In this document: positions 7,687 through 14,843 of the stretch, in pieces
How positions within the stretch are numbered: the first letter of the stretch is position 1
Layout: every line of letters begins with the position of its first letter
DNA from: Patescibacteria group bacterium UBA1400
GTDB lineage: Bacteria > Patescibacteriota > Microgenomatia > UBA1400
DNA: 18,536 nucleotides
Direction: 5' to 3'
Assembly: GCA_002305125.1 (NCBI GenBank)
Contig: DBQG01000023.1
Span: 1 to 18,536 of the forward strand
Notes under the pieces: generated by a model
Database searches by the model: none
Seen by the model: the letters and a program-made list of their open reading frames with translations, nothing else
Told to the model about the DNA's origin: nothing
Made by a program: the position numbers and the translations under genes

Positions 7687-8403
7687 ATGAAGATCTCGTT
7701 AAAATTTAAAAAGTTACTAAACCAGATAATTAAACCTTTTCTCGCCCTTATCCTCTCCCTTTCCCTCCTCCTAAACTTCTTTCTTTTAAAAGAAAAAAAC
7801 CAAAACAAAAAAGAAACAGAAACAATAAAGGAAGGCCGGCAAATTAAAGTCTTAGAAGTTATTGACGGCGATACTTTTACAACAGCAGACAAGCAAAGAG
7901 TCAGATTAAGACAGGTAGATGCTCCAGAACTAAACCTCTGCGGAGGCCAGGAAGCTAAGGAGTTTTTAGAAAACCTTATCCAGAACCGAGAAGTAGTTTT
8001 AAAAGAAGAGGTGGTCGGTCAGCAAAACCGCCCCCTAGCCTTGGTTTATTTAAATGATAAATTTATAAACTTTGAAGTTTTAAAAAACGGCTGGGCCAGA
8101 TACCACTCTGATTCAACCACCCAAACAGAAATGCTAAAACAGGCAGGCAGTAAAGCCAAAAAAGATAACTTAGGAATTTTCAGCCCTAAATGTTATAGCA
8201 AAACTCCTGACAATCCAGATTGTTTAATCAAAGCTAATATAGACAAAGCTACAGATAAAAAAACCTACTACTACCCAGGCTGTCCCCAATACAACTTTAC
8301 CATTGTAGAAAAAGACATTGGGGAAAACTGGTTTTGCACCGAAGAAGAAGCCAGGACAAACGGCTTTATCAAAGCAAAAAACTGTCCGGAAAATAAAAAT
8401 TAA
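7687..8403 (+). CDS. Membrane-anchored staphylococcal-type thermonuclease with Cys-rich tail
   Basis: A 238-residue protein. An uncleaved signal anchor covers about residues 15-34. The SNase (TNase) domain spans about 50-167: VIDGDTF (58-64) with the calcium-binding aspartates, RLRQVDAPE (73-81), where R73, D78 and E81 match Arg35, Asp40 and Glu43 of the Staphylococcus enzyme, and QNRPLALVYLNDKFINFEVL (113-132) with R115 matching Arg87. All catalytic residues are present, so it should cut DNA or RNA using calcium, on the outer face of the membrane. The tail (about 193-233: YYYPGCPQYNFT, FCTEEEARTNGFIKAKNC) has a small cysteine motif often found after SNase domains. Host-dependent bacteria may use such an enzyme to scavenge nucleotides, which is inference. 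Confidence 0.9.
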   Translation: MKISLKFKKLLNQIIKPFLALILSLSLLLNFFLLKEKNQNKKETETIKEGRQIKVLEVIDGDTFTTADKQRVRLRQVDAPELNLCGGQEAKEFLENLIQNREVVLKEEVVGQQNRPLALVYLNDKFINFEVLKNGWARYHSDSTTQTEMLKQAGSKAKKDNLGIFSPKCYSKTPDNPDCLIKANIDKATDKKTYYYPGCPQYNFTIVEKDIGENWFCTEEEARTNGFIKAKNCPENKN

Positions 8404-8471
8404 ATATAATCATTTTTTGATTCTTTACAATAAGTGCTGACCAAGTGGAATGATTTCCAAACTAAATCTTT

Positions 8472-9467
8472 CTAATAATATTTTTCGTTTAATCCTCTAA
8501 ATTCTCTAATGCTTATTCCAAACTTATCTCTAATTTCTTTTTTCAAAACCTGATAAGCAGTATCTATTTCGTTAAGAATCTCTTCACTCAAAACTACATC
8601 ATTTGCCTTTAGGTTTATGGGAACATATTCAGAATTAGTAACGCCCACAATTACAAAACCCATGTATTTCTGATGTAAGGCCCAAGCAATAGATAACTGA
8701 CCTAAAGTAATACCTAATTTCTTAGCAATTGGGGCAAGTTTAGATTTTGACCATTCAGCAATAAAATTTAATTTCTCTGGTTCCCAATCTGAACGACCGA
8801 TTCTTAAATCTCCATCTTTAAGATTACCTACCTCTTCATAGACTTTGCCAGTTAGCTGTCCTCTATCTATAACTTGATAAGGCACAAGCTTAATATTTTT
8901 ATCCAACAAATACTGTGCAAAATCCTTATTAATGCTTTGATTTATCAAACTATAACGATTTTGAATATGTTTAACATCACCATTTTTGTTGTACTCTTTT
9001 AACTCTTCAAGGTTTACGTTTGAAACTCCAATTGCTTTTATCTTGCCATCATCTCTAAGTTTAAGCAAAGCTTTCATTGTTTCATTAAATGGAGTATTGG
9101 GGTCTGGAGAGTGAACAAAATATAGGTCTATAAAATCTAAACTTAAACGCTCAAGTGACCTCTCACATTCTCTAATAACATCAGCGTATTTACCACTCTT
9201 CTGAACTGTTTGAAATGTTTTACCCTCAACATCAATATAACCACACTTAGTCGCAAGGTAATAACTTTCTCTTGGATAATCCTTCAAAGCTCTACCTAAA
9301 AGTTCCTCTACTTCACCAAAACCATATAAAGGGGCTGTATCAATGTAGTAACCACCATTATTAATAAAGGTTTTGACTATTTCTTCTGCTTGATGAATTG
9401 TTAGTTTTGAAAAAACACCAGCCAAAGGAAATGTTCCTAAACCAACCCTATTAGTTACTTTTGTCAT
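8472..9467 (-). CDS. Aldo/keto reductase
   Basis: A 331-residue cytoplasmic NAD(P)H-dependent oxidoreductase with a TIM-barrel fold. The catalytic tetrad is visible: D43 and Y48 in YYIDTAPLYGFGEVEELLG, K74 in LATKCG and H119 in LYFVHSPDP. Other family motifs are GKIKAIGVSNVNLEEL, a Q-x-Y/N strand (HIQNRYSLINQS) and the C-terminal AIAWALHQ-like helix (SIAWALHQKYMGFVIVGVTN) that binds the cofactor phosphate region. The length is normal for the family; the sugar or aldehyde substrate cannot be predicted, though the layout is closest to L-fucose/D-threo-aldose 1-dehydrogenase-type members. It is the last gene of the ordinary-looking part of the window, and converges on the nuclease gene. A strong promoter ends six bases before its ATG. 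Confidence 0.9.
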   Translation of the reverse strand: MTKVTNRVGLGTFPLAGVFSKLTIHQAEEIVKTFINNGGYYIDTAPLYGFGEVEELLGRALKDYPRESYYLATKCGYIDVEGKTFQTVQKSGKYADVIRECERSLERLSLDFIDLYFVHSPDPNTPFNETMKALLKLRDDGKIKAIGVSNVNLEELKEYNKNGDVKHIQNRYSLINQSINKDFAQYLLDKNIKLVPYQVIDRGQLTGKVYEEVGNLKDGDLRIGRSDWEPEKLNFIAEWSKSKLAPIAKKLGITLGQLSIAWALHQKYMGFVIVGVTNSEYVPINLKANDVVLSEEILNEIDTAYQVLKKEIRDKFGISIREFRGLNEKYY

Positions 9468-9473
9468 AATTAT

Positions 9474-9502
9474 ATTCTACCATACTAAAAATATACTGTT
9501 AA
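9474..9502 (-). promoter_or_regulatory. Promoter of the aldo/keto reductase gene
   Basis: TTAACA (9497-9502), a 17-base spacer, and TAGAAT (9474-9479) preceded by TGG, an extended -10. Only six bases separate the -10 from the ATG at 9467, so the first transcribed base should be the start codon itself. Confidence 0.65.
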
Positions 9503-9530
9503 ATAAGTCTATTTTTACATATAACTGGCA

Positions 9531-9593
9531 GAGTTAGATAAGTTTTGAACTTGCTGAGCAGGTCGGTCTTGAACCTTTTTATCCTTATAACTC
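9531..9593. other. Structured intergenic inverted repeat, possible small RNA or element-end site
   Basis: Arms GAGTTAGATAAG (9531-9542) and CTTATAACTC (9584-9593) pair over ten bases with a two-base bulge. The 41-base interior has a second small inverted repeat (TGCT/AGCA) and two TTGAAC direct repeats. The 235-base gap from 9468 to 9702 otherwise holds only the reductase promoter and an AT-rich stretch. The region lies where the accessory segment begins, so a structured RNA or a recombination site are both possible; nothing identifies it. Confidence 0.3.
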
Positions 9594-9702
9594 AACTTAA
9601 TTTTAGCAAAAATAAGACAAATGAGACAGTATAAAAAAGGGAAATAATGATATATTTTTATATATTTATAGTAATAATAAAATTAAAAATTACTACATTA
9701 GT

Positions 9703-10140
9703 CTAGGTATTTTTTCCAAAAAGCCTATGATAATCATACATTTCTCTTATTTTATTGGATTCAAAAAACTTATAAGTAAAGTTTACTTTTGAAGTAATAG
9801 TGGGATCTTTTAAATAGGCTTTATAAAAACCTATTGATCTGTGCACGCCATCAATAATTAGTGACTCTGAGTAGTTAGTATCCTTTACTACATAGATTTG
9901 GGTATTTTTGATATTTAAGCCAAGAAACTTACTATAAAAATAATTTATCTTTGCTTTTTTTTGACTCCAATTGTGAACAGATATTTTTAATCCCGTAGCA
10001 ATCTCATATACGGTTTCACCATCCCACACTACATAAAAGTTTTTTAATTCTTCAGGATTAACCTTTTTGTCTATGGGGTTCGGGGCAAGGGATAAAGCAA
10101 TCCTATAAAAACTTAAAGCTGTTTGTTTTGTATTATTCAT
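9703..10140 (-). CDS. Hypothetical protein with ParB/sulfiredoxin-like DGxHR motif
   Basis: A 145-residue protein, not confidently recognised. It contains SLIIDGVHRSIGFYKAYL (about residues 92-109). A hydrophobic strand followed by DG-x-HR and a helix is the core motif of the ParB N-terminal/sulfiredoxin fold, which binds CTP or ATP in known members. The preceding part (WDGETVYEIATGLKISVHNWSQ) could form the beta strands before it. The usual substrate-binding N-terminal motif is not obvious and no DNA-binding domain follows, so this is at most a stand-alone ParB/Srx-like domain, as often seen on mobile elements. It starts 19 bases after the stop of the upstream 70-residue gene and is the last gene of a leftward run. 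Confidence 0.6.
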   Translation of the reverse strand: MNNTKQTALSFYRIALSLAPNPIDKKVNPEELKNFYVVWDGETVYEIATGLKISVHNWSQKKAKINYFYSKFLGLNIKNTQIYVVKDTNYSESLIIDGVHRSIGFYKAYLKDPTITSKVNFTYKFFESNKIREMYDYHRLFGKNT

Positions 10141-10159
10141 TTAAGTTTTGGCATTGATA

Positions 10160-10372
10160 TCATGCAACATTCGTTGTTTTACCGATCCTTGCCTTACTAA
10201 CTCTTGTATTAATAAATGCAACTATTTCTTCTATTGTTCTATTGTCTATCTCTATTTCTTGCCATGTAGCATCATTCCCAATTTCATGGTTAAAACGAAT
10301 AACATTTCCACTTATATTCACCGCTATATCTTTATAATCTAGTAGAGATTTAAGTTTATCTTTATCAATCAT
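10160..10372 (-). CDS. Hypothetical 70-residue protein
   Basis: A small acidic protein (MIDKDKLKSLLDYKDIAV..., ending RIGKTTNVA) with predicted alternating strands and a helix (NRTIEEIVAFINTRVSKARI). No family is recognised. The gene is well supported by a perfect AAAGGAGGT ribosome binding site seven bases before the ATG, the strongest in the accessory region. It lies directly upstream of the DGxHR protein and downstream of the HEPN-like gene on the same strand, suggesting one transcription unit. Confidence 0.6.
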   Translation of the reverse strand: MIDKDKLKSLLDYKDIAVNISGNVIRFNHEIGNDATWQEIEIDNRTIEEIVAFINTRVSKARIGKTTNVA

Positions 10373-10460
10373 AAATTCTTACCTCCTTTCTAAAAAAGAT
10401 GGCAACATTTACTTTAAACAATAGTTTCTGGTTTATTAATTTACTTCTAATCTAAGATAA

Positions 10461-11480
10461 TTAATTTTTTACTTTGTATTTAAATAGCTCGCTTGAATCC
10501 AATTCATCAATCATAAATTGAAATAAATCCATAACATACTCTTCTATTTCTCTAATAACTTTACTGGGTTGAGGAGATTCTCCTCCCACTTCTTCTATTA
10601 ACTCTAATGTCTCTTTTAATAAATCATCAGGAACTTTAACAATATTATCAAAAACTCTTTGTAAATAATATCTATTCTTTAAGTTTCTACCTCCATCCTC
10701 ACGTCCACCAATATGAATTTTATTTTTTTCTAGTTTTGATTTAAGTTTTTCAATTTTTTTGTTGTCGTTATCATTATAATTCCATTTATAACTAGAAAGT
10801 GAAAAACCATCGGTATAGACGCTAAACGTCATTCCTCGCTGATAACCTTTATCTAAATGTTCAATAAATTCATTACGATAGAAGCGTAAAACAGAATAAA
10901 GCCATTTAACTTTTAACAAATATTTCTTTTTAAACTTCCGCAATAACGGCGAGAATTTTGCTTTTTTATCAGAAAGAACTGGGTAAAAATAACCAATACC
11001 GCTATATATATTTCGGTTTCTACTATTATGTCTATCAGAAAAATACATTTTTAATAACAACAAGCTTCTATTAACTAATATTGTTCCAAAAATAAACAAA
11101 GACTGAACATCTACTTTAATTGCATTATTTATATCGTTTTCTTTAGGATGCATAGGATAAGATTTAGCTCTGGGTTCTAACCATATATAAAATTTATCAT
11201 CTAGTGTTTTATTTTTTAATAACTTACGATGGTAATCGTAACCTTTAACAACATGGCCAAATAAAACAATATCAGATAATACCATTGACATAATTTTATT
11301 AAAATTATTCTTTGGATATTTAATCTGCCTTAAGGCATTCTCAAGTTTTCGAAATTCACTTACTAGTTTATATTCCTTTCTCTTTTTATTAATTAAACGT
11401 CTTCTCCTCATCTCTCGGTAAAAAATTAACTTTCCGAATAATTTATAATAAATTTTTCTAATTTTTATCCTTAAATTCAT
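10461..11480 (-). CDS. Hypothetical protein with HEPN-like R-N-x4-H motif
   Basis: A 339-residue, very basic and aromatic protein without membrane segments. A helical region (about 115-210) carries VDVQSLFIFGTILVNRSLLLLKMYF and then LRFYRNEFIEHLDKG. The latter has Arg-Asn followed after four residues by His, as in the R-x4-6-H active site of HEPN-domain RNases and HEPN-type helical bundles. HEPN proteins are common in toxin-antitoxin and abortive-infection systems, where they cut RNA. The match is a motif in a suitable helical context, not a full domain recognition. I chose ATG 11480; a TTG 15 bases upstream is the alternative. Downstream are the small genes at 10160-10372 and 9703-10140, which could be partners. 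Confidence 0.6.
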   Translation of the reverse strand: MNLRIKIRKIYYKLFGKLIFYREMRRRRLINKKRKEYKLVSEFRKLENALRQIKYPKNNFNKIMSMVLSDIVLFGHVVKGYDYHRKLLKNKTLDDKFYIWLEPRAKSYPMHPKENDINNAIKVDVQSLFIFGTILVNRSLLLLKMYFSDRHNSRNRNIYSGIGYFYPVLSDKKAKFSPLLRKFKKKYLLKVKWLYSVLRFYRNEFIEHLDKGYQRGMTFSVYTDGFSLSSYKWNYNDNDNKKIEKLKSKLEKNKIHIGGREDGGRNLKNRYYLQRVFDNIVKVPDDLLKETLELIEEVGGESPQPSKVIREIEEYVMDLFQFMIDELDSSELFKYKVKN

Positions 11481-11509
11481 TTTTAAAATTAACAAAACCT
11501 ATACTTTCT

Positions 11510-11602
11510 TCATTTTATTACCTTTATTAAGTCTTCTTCTCTCTCATAACCTTTTAGCTTTCCATTTAAATAACCAAGTCTATAGTCAATACAATAGCTC
11601 AT
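11510..11602 (-). CDS. Possible 30-residue small protein
   Basis: A short frame, MSYCIDYRLGYLNGKLKGYE to a C-terminal DLIKVIK, with a GGAGAG ribosome binding site five bases before its ATG and located 29 bases before the HEPN-like gene. The residue mix is protein-like rather than random AT-rich translation. It may be a leader peptide or small partner of the HEPN-like protein, or a chance frame. Confidence 0.35.
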   Translation of the reverse strand: MSYCIDYRLGYLNGKLKGYEREEDLIKVIK

Positions 11603-11632
11603 TAATCTCTCCAATTATAAATTAACTTAAGA

Positions 11633-11887
11633 CTAGACTTTTGTTAATTTAGGAGCAACATAGTAAGAACTTGTTGTTGAGGCACTTAAATTTGCAACTT
11701 TATCCGAATGGTAAATTGTTTTTGCAATTGGTGTTGGAGGTTCATCATTTTTAGTAACTAGTTTAATTATTAGACAATACTGACTCCATAGAGGATCTTT
11801 CTCACACCGATATTTTACCCTCTCTACAAGTATATTAAAAAATAAAAGCATAGCAGGAAATAAATAAACTTTTTTATTTAAATTCAT
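11633..11887 (-). CDS. Hypothetical 84-residue protein with hydrophobic N-terminus
   Basis: A small protein beginning MNLNKKVYLFPAMLLFFNIL, a short basic stretch followed by about 13 hydrophobic residues, which could be a signal anchor. The rest (KLVTKNDEPPTPIAKTIYHS, then a Ser/Thr-rich end) is compatible with an extracytoplasmic tail. No family is recognised. The gene is supported by an almost perfect promoter (TTGACA, 18 bases, TAATAT) ending nine bases before the ATG, with no ribosome binding site, so it appears leaderless. It heads the leftward group that runs to 9703. Confidence 0.5.
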   Translation of the reverse strand: MNLNKKVYLFPAMLLFFNILVERVKYRCEKDPLWSQYCLIIKLVTKNDEPPTPIAKTIYHSDKVANLSASTTSSYYVAPKLTKV

Positions 11888-11896
11888 ATTAGATGG

Positions 11897-11926
11897 ATAT
11901 TAAACTTTCTTCAAAAAACTTGTCAA
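11897..11926 (-). promoter_or_regulatory. Strong promoter heading the leftward accessory genes
   Basis: A consensus TTGACA (11921-11926), 18-base spacer and TAATAT (11897-11902) on the minus strand. The -10 ends nine bases before ATG 11887, leaving a leader of about two bases. Confidence 0.65.
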
Positions 11927-12042
11927 GAGTAAACAAATATAACAAACTGTATCAAGAACTTAGAATTAGAACGCTGGATTTTTAAGAGGAAAAAGCTGTT
12001 CGAATTCTCAAATTTTTAAGAAGTCTTTTTGTAAGATTTATA

Positions 12043-12077
12043 AGACAAAAATAGGCACCTCGGTCTCTTGAGGCGCC
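12043..12077 (-). terminator. Intrinsic terminator after the HAD hydrolase gene
   Basis: Read on the minus strand, GGCGCCTC (12077-12070) pairs with GAGGTGCC (12061-12054), one pair being G-T, around an eight-base loop, and is followed by TATTTTTGT. The G-T pair exists only in the minus-strand RNA, which fixes the direction. The rest of the 237-base gap 11888-12124 contains the promoter at 11897-11926 and nothing else I can recognise. Confidence 0.75.
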
Positions 12078-12124
12078 CGTTTTGGCTGCAAACTGCGGAT
12101 CAAGTTAGAACTTTTTTTGCAAAT

Positions 12125-12724
12125 TTAACTTAATATATTGTAAATTATGTTTATAGATTTAGGTGCATTATTTGTTTCAAATTTTATCGTATTCCAGCCC
12201 CTTTTTTTTGCTGGTATTAAAAATTCCTCTTTATCGTCAATAAAGTATATATTTTCTGGACAAACTTTACACTTGTTTTCTGCGAACTTATATATTTCAA
12301 TTTCGGGCTTAACAAATCCAACATTACATGAAAGTATTAATGGATTAAAGTTTAAATTTTCCGGGAAAAAATCTTTCTCAATAAGTTTTGTAAAAATTCC
12401 TTTGTAAATATTGGAAATAATTCCTATCTGGTAGTTTTTACTTAAAGATTTTATAAGTTTTTTTGTTTCTTTAATTAAAATAAAATTGCCTACCCAGTAT
12501 TCCGCAAAGTCTGGTATGCTTTGTTGTAGATTTAATTCTTTCTTATATATGTCCCATAATTGCTGAGGTGTTATTTCTCCTCTACAGACTTCGTCATCGT
12601 GTTTTTTAAAAACTTTTACAAAGTCCTGATATTTAAGGTTGTTTTTAATTGCTAGTTTCTCCAGCCCTCCAGTAAACTTAAATAAGACACCTCCTAGATC
12701 AAAAAAGACGACCTTTTTAATCAT
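12125..12724 (-). CDS. HAD-superfamily hydrolase (subfamily IA)
   Basis: A 199-residue cytoplasmic phosphatase-like enzyme. The four HAD motifs are present: VVFFDLGGVLF (5-15) with nucleophile D9, GIISNIYKG (101-109) with S104, K139 in VGFVKPEIEIYKFA, and IYFIDDKEEFLIPAKKRGW (159-177) with D163/D164. Between motifs I and II a helical cap region (about 18-85) indicates a C1 cap, as in YihX- and haloacid-dehalogenase-like members. G11 replaces the usual second aspartate of the DxD nucleophile motif, which is normal in the DLGGV subgroup. The likely reaction is dephosphorylation of a small phosphorylated metabolite. It follows the AbiTii-like gene by 47 bases on the same strand and is followed by a terminator at 12043-12077. 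Confidence 0.85.
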   Translation of the reverse strand: MIKKVVFFDLGGVLFKFTGGLEKLAIKNNLKYQDFVKVFKKHDDEVCRGEITPQQLWDIYKKELNLQQSIPDFAEYWVGNFILIKETKKLIKSLSKNYQIGIISNIYKGIFTKLIEKDFFPENLNFNPLILSCNVGFVKPEIEIYKFAENKCKVCPENIYFIDDKEEFLIPAKKRGWNTIKFETNNAPKSINIIYNILS

Positions 12725-12771
12725 TTTTTTTATTAAGACTATGATTAGTGTAGAATAATTATATAAATCGA

Positions 12772-13716
12772 TTAAACTCTTTTTAATGGTTTTAAATCTG
12801 TGTAAGTTGCAAGATCATTCAGAAATACATAAATATCAATAATTGTAGTTGATAATTCTGTTTCATGAATATTTCGTTTTGATTTGCCCCCTAGAGCAAA
12901 TACTTCGTGAATAACGCCAAAAAGCTTTTTAGCTTTGGCTTTACCTTCGTTAGTATTTCCCATTTTTATATCTACATATGCTATTAGTTTATTCTTCTCA
13001 TTTTGAATTTTAATCGTTTGTCCATCTCTACATTTATACTCTTTTTGGTTATTCTTCCACAGTTTATTTGATAAGTTTATTAATATATTTCTACATTCTA
13101 ATCCAGCAGCAGATCGCTGACGGGAATTTGCTCCAGAAGAATTGTTTTCTATTACCTCAAGTGATTCTTTTAATTCAGGAAAATACTTAATGATGGCTTT
13201 TAATGTAGTTTCTTGGTATTTTTTTATCAGAGAGTCTGCTTTCTGCCCAAATTTATAACTATAATAAATTTTTGAAGCAAAATCTTGTATTGATGAGGTT
13301 ACAATAGTGCAGATTCTTCTATATGTATTAATACTTAAGTTTAAAGTCTTAACTTGTTGTAATTGGTTTTGAAATTGTAATGCAGAATATGTACCGCTGG
13401 GTTTGAAACTTTTTATTACTTCCAGTTCTGCAAGGGCGTTGTCTATTAACATCTCTTGTGTATAAATGCTTCCCCACATGCCGATTTTTGTTTGCTCATT
13501 ATAGGTTCTTCCTGTTTTTTTCATAAGATTAATTGATGAAGCGGTGTTACTAAAGCCGTACTTTTCATAATTGAGCCATTCCTTTATGGAGCTGTCATTT
13601 ACTAAAGAAGCTAATCTTGATGCTTTTGAAACTAGATCGCCAGCGGATGCTCGCCTAAGTTCAACATCATCAATAATTTCTTTTGCTAATTTGATTATTT
13701 CTTGATTTTTATTCAT
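12772..13716 (-). CDS. AbiTii-like abortive-infection protein
   Basis: A 314-residue soluble protein. The N-terminal 45 residues (IIKLAKEIIDDVELRRASAG, then LVSKASRLASLV, then IKEWLNYEKYGF) match the pattern of the AbiTii domain: a helix with I-I-D-D, a second helix of the form 'kA..LA', then 'k-W-l..E..Gy'. The C-terminal part (about 200-310) has SAAGLECRNILINLSNKLW and, near the end, KRNIHETELSTTIIDIYVFL, a pattern of a conserved R-N helix and a late H-E helix that recurs in this group. AbiTii is associated with antiphage abortive infection; the mechanism is not known. It lies divergent from the gene at 13823, and upstream of the HAD hydrolase, inside the accessory region, which fits a defence cargo gene. 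Confidence 0.6.
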   Translation of the reverse strand: MNKNQEIIKLAKEIIDDVELRRASAGDLVSKASRLASLVNDSSIKEWLNYEKYGFSNTASSINLMKKTGRTYNEQTKIGMWGSIYTQEMLIDNALAELEVIKSFKPSGTYSALQFQNQLQQVKTLNLSINTYRRICTIVTSSIQDFASKIYYSYKFGQKADSLIKKYQETTLKAIIKYFPELKESLEVIENNSSGANSRQRSAAGLECRNILINLSNKLWKNNQKEYKCRDGQTIKIQNEKNKLIAYVDIKMGNTNEGKAKAKKLFGVIHEVFALGGKSKRNIHETELSTTIIDIYVFLNDLATYTDLKPLKRV

Positions 13717-13822
13717 AATTAAATACCTAATAGTTGTTATAAGTATCTTTAGTTTTAACTTAACTTATTAGTTATATTATCATTTTTTTACTTGAATTTT
13801 AAATTTTGAAGTGATATTAGAA

Positions 13823-14617
13823 ATGAAAAAAATAATTTACACCAAAAACTTTACTAAAGCAAAATCTGTCTCATCTATAACAAAAAACATACTTTCCGTA
13901 GTATTAAACAATGAAAATTTTATTAGGCTCTTTAGAAATAAAAAACAACAGATATTTATAGATTGGAATAGCAAGAAACACAAGTTTACAAAAAAGAAAA
14001 TTTTACAAGAAAAAGAGGATTTGGGAGGTGATCTGAAAAGCTTTTTTATTTCTTTAGCAGAAGCTTATAGCCTCCCTAGAGAGTTTGCATTTCACCTTTA
14101 TATCCTTGCTAAATATAATGCTTTTCCTAATATATCAGATAAAGACTTTCCATTACTTAAATTTGTTTTGTATGAAAATGAGATTAAGAAAGTGTTGGAC
14201 AAAAACAGAATAGTATCTGATCAGTTTAAATATGAGGGCAAAAAATATAAAGTAGCTCAAGATGTTGGTGCATTACTTTTTTATAATTCCATAACTAAAA
14301 AAGAACTTTTAGCTTGGATAGACAAAAATTGGGACGAAATAAAACCCAAGATAAATAAACTTCCCAAAACTCCTTTTAAGGCTTGGGGCTTTCAGGATGT
14401 GGAACTAACAGAAGAGATTTACAAACTGTCAAATAATCATACTCTTAAAGAGGTTTGCGATATCTTAACTGAAAAATACAAAAATCATGATGAGATAGTA
14501 GACAAAGTAAGTAGTGAGTCATGGGTGAAAACAAAACTCAAAAGATATAAAAAACACATAAAAACTATTGATAACTTTCTTAAAGAAAACAAACAACTTA
14601 AAACTCTGACAGAATAA
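13823..14617 (+). CDS. Hypothetical protein of the accessory element
   Basis: A 264-residue, Lys-rich, mostly helical protein that I do not recognise. A helical core lies at about 70-115 (FISLAEAYSLPREFAFHLYI and following residues), a linker with KELLAWIDKNWDEI near 160, then AWGFQDVELTEEIYKLSNNH and a very basic C-terminal helix (KLKRYKKHIKTIDNFLKEN). The basic end could bind nucleic acid. I chose ATG 13823; an in-frame GTG at 13811 would add four residues. It is followed five bases later by a terminator hairpin, so it is separated from the replication genes downstream. Divergent from the AbiTii-like gene with a 106-base spacer, it might be a partner or regulator, but nothing in its sequence shows this. 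Confidence 0.6.
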   Translation: MKKIIYTKNFTKAKSVSSITKNILSVVLNNENFIRLFRNKKQQIFIDWNSKKHKFTKKKILQEKEDLGGDLKSFFISLAEAYSLPREFAFHLYILAKYNAFPNISDKDFPLLKFVLYENEIKKVLDKNRIVSDQFKYEGKKYKVAQDVGALLFYNSITKKELLAWIDKNWDEIKPKINKLPKTPFKAWGFQDVELTEEIYKLSNNHTLKEVCDILTEKYKNHDEIVDKVSSESWVKTKLKRYKKHIKTIDNFLKENKQLKTLTE

Positions 14618-14621
14618 ATAA

Positions 14622-14661
14622 GGGTCACTAAATTTTAAACTTACTGACCCCTTTATATTTT
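14622..14661 (+). terminator. Probable terminator after the gene at 13823
   Basis: GGGTCA (14622-14627) pairs with TGACCC (14645-14650), with further imperfect pairing inside (TAA/TTA and TTT/AAA), followed by the T-rich CTTTATATTTT. The stem is only six perfect pairs, so efficiency is uncertain. Confidence 0.5.
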
Positions 14662-14684
14662 GAAGTTTGCTGTACTCTTGCTTC

Positions 14685-14843
14685 ATGATACAGCTATCAA
14701 AAGAAGCCATCCAGGAATTTAAACAGATTTACTTCCATGAATTTGGAATCATGCTTTCTGATAAGGAAGCTAACAAAAAAGGTATAGAGCTTCTTAGGTT
14801 CTTTCAATTACTTCAAAAATGCAGGCAGACTTCTAATGATTGA
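14685..14843 (+). CDS. Conserved-looking 52-residue small protein upstream of Rep
   Basis: The frame starts MIQLSKEAIQEFKQIYFHEF, continues GIMLSDKEANKKGIELLRFF and ends with a Cys/Arg-containing QLLQKCRQTSND. It is a single amphipathic two-helix design: an EAI-EFK-IY helix, a turn with G-x-x-LSD-x-EA, then a second helix G-x-x-LLR-F. From memory, short proteins of this pattern are frequent in Candidate Phyla Radiation genomes and plasmids, often near Rep or recombinase genes; their function is unknown to me. The stop codon overlaps the Rep start by eight bases (ATG at 14836, TGA at 14841-14843), so it is probably translated coupled to Rep and may regulate replication. Confidence 0.65.
   Translation: MIQLSKEAIQEFKQIYFHEFGIMLSDKEANKKGIELLRFFQLLQKCRQTSND

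Noticed and set aside
7671..7892. Leftward 73-codon frame over the nuclease start
   Set aside because: Antisense of the nuclease anchor and linker; no start signals or motifs.
9526..9600. Possible tRNA gene or tRNA remnant on the minus strand
   Set aside because: An acceptor-like pairing and a GCCA exist, but the distance between arms is too short, the T loop is out of register by one base and no anticodon arm can be drawn; kept only as a structured region.
10148..10342. Rightward 64-codon Cys-rich frame
   Set aside because: Antisense of the 70-residue gene that has a perfect ribosome binding site.
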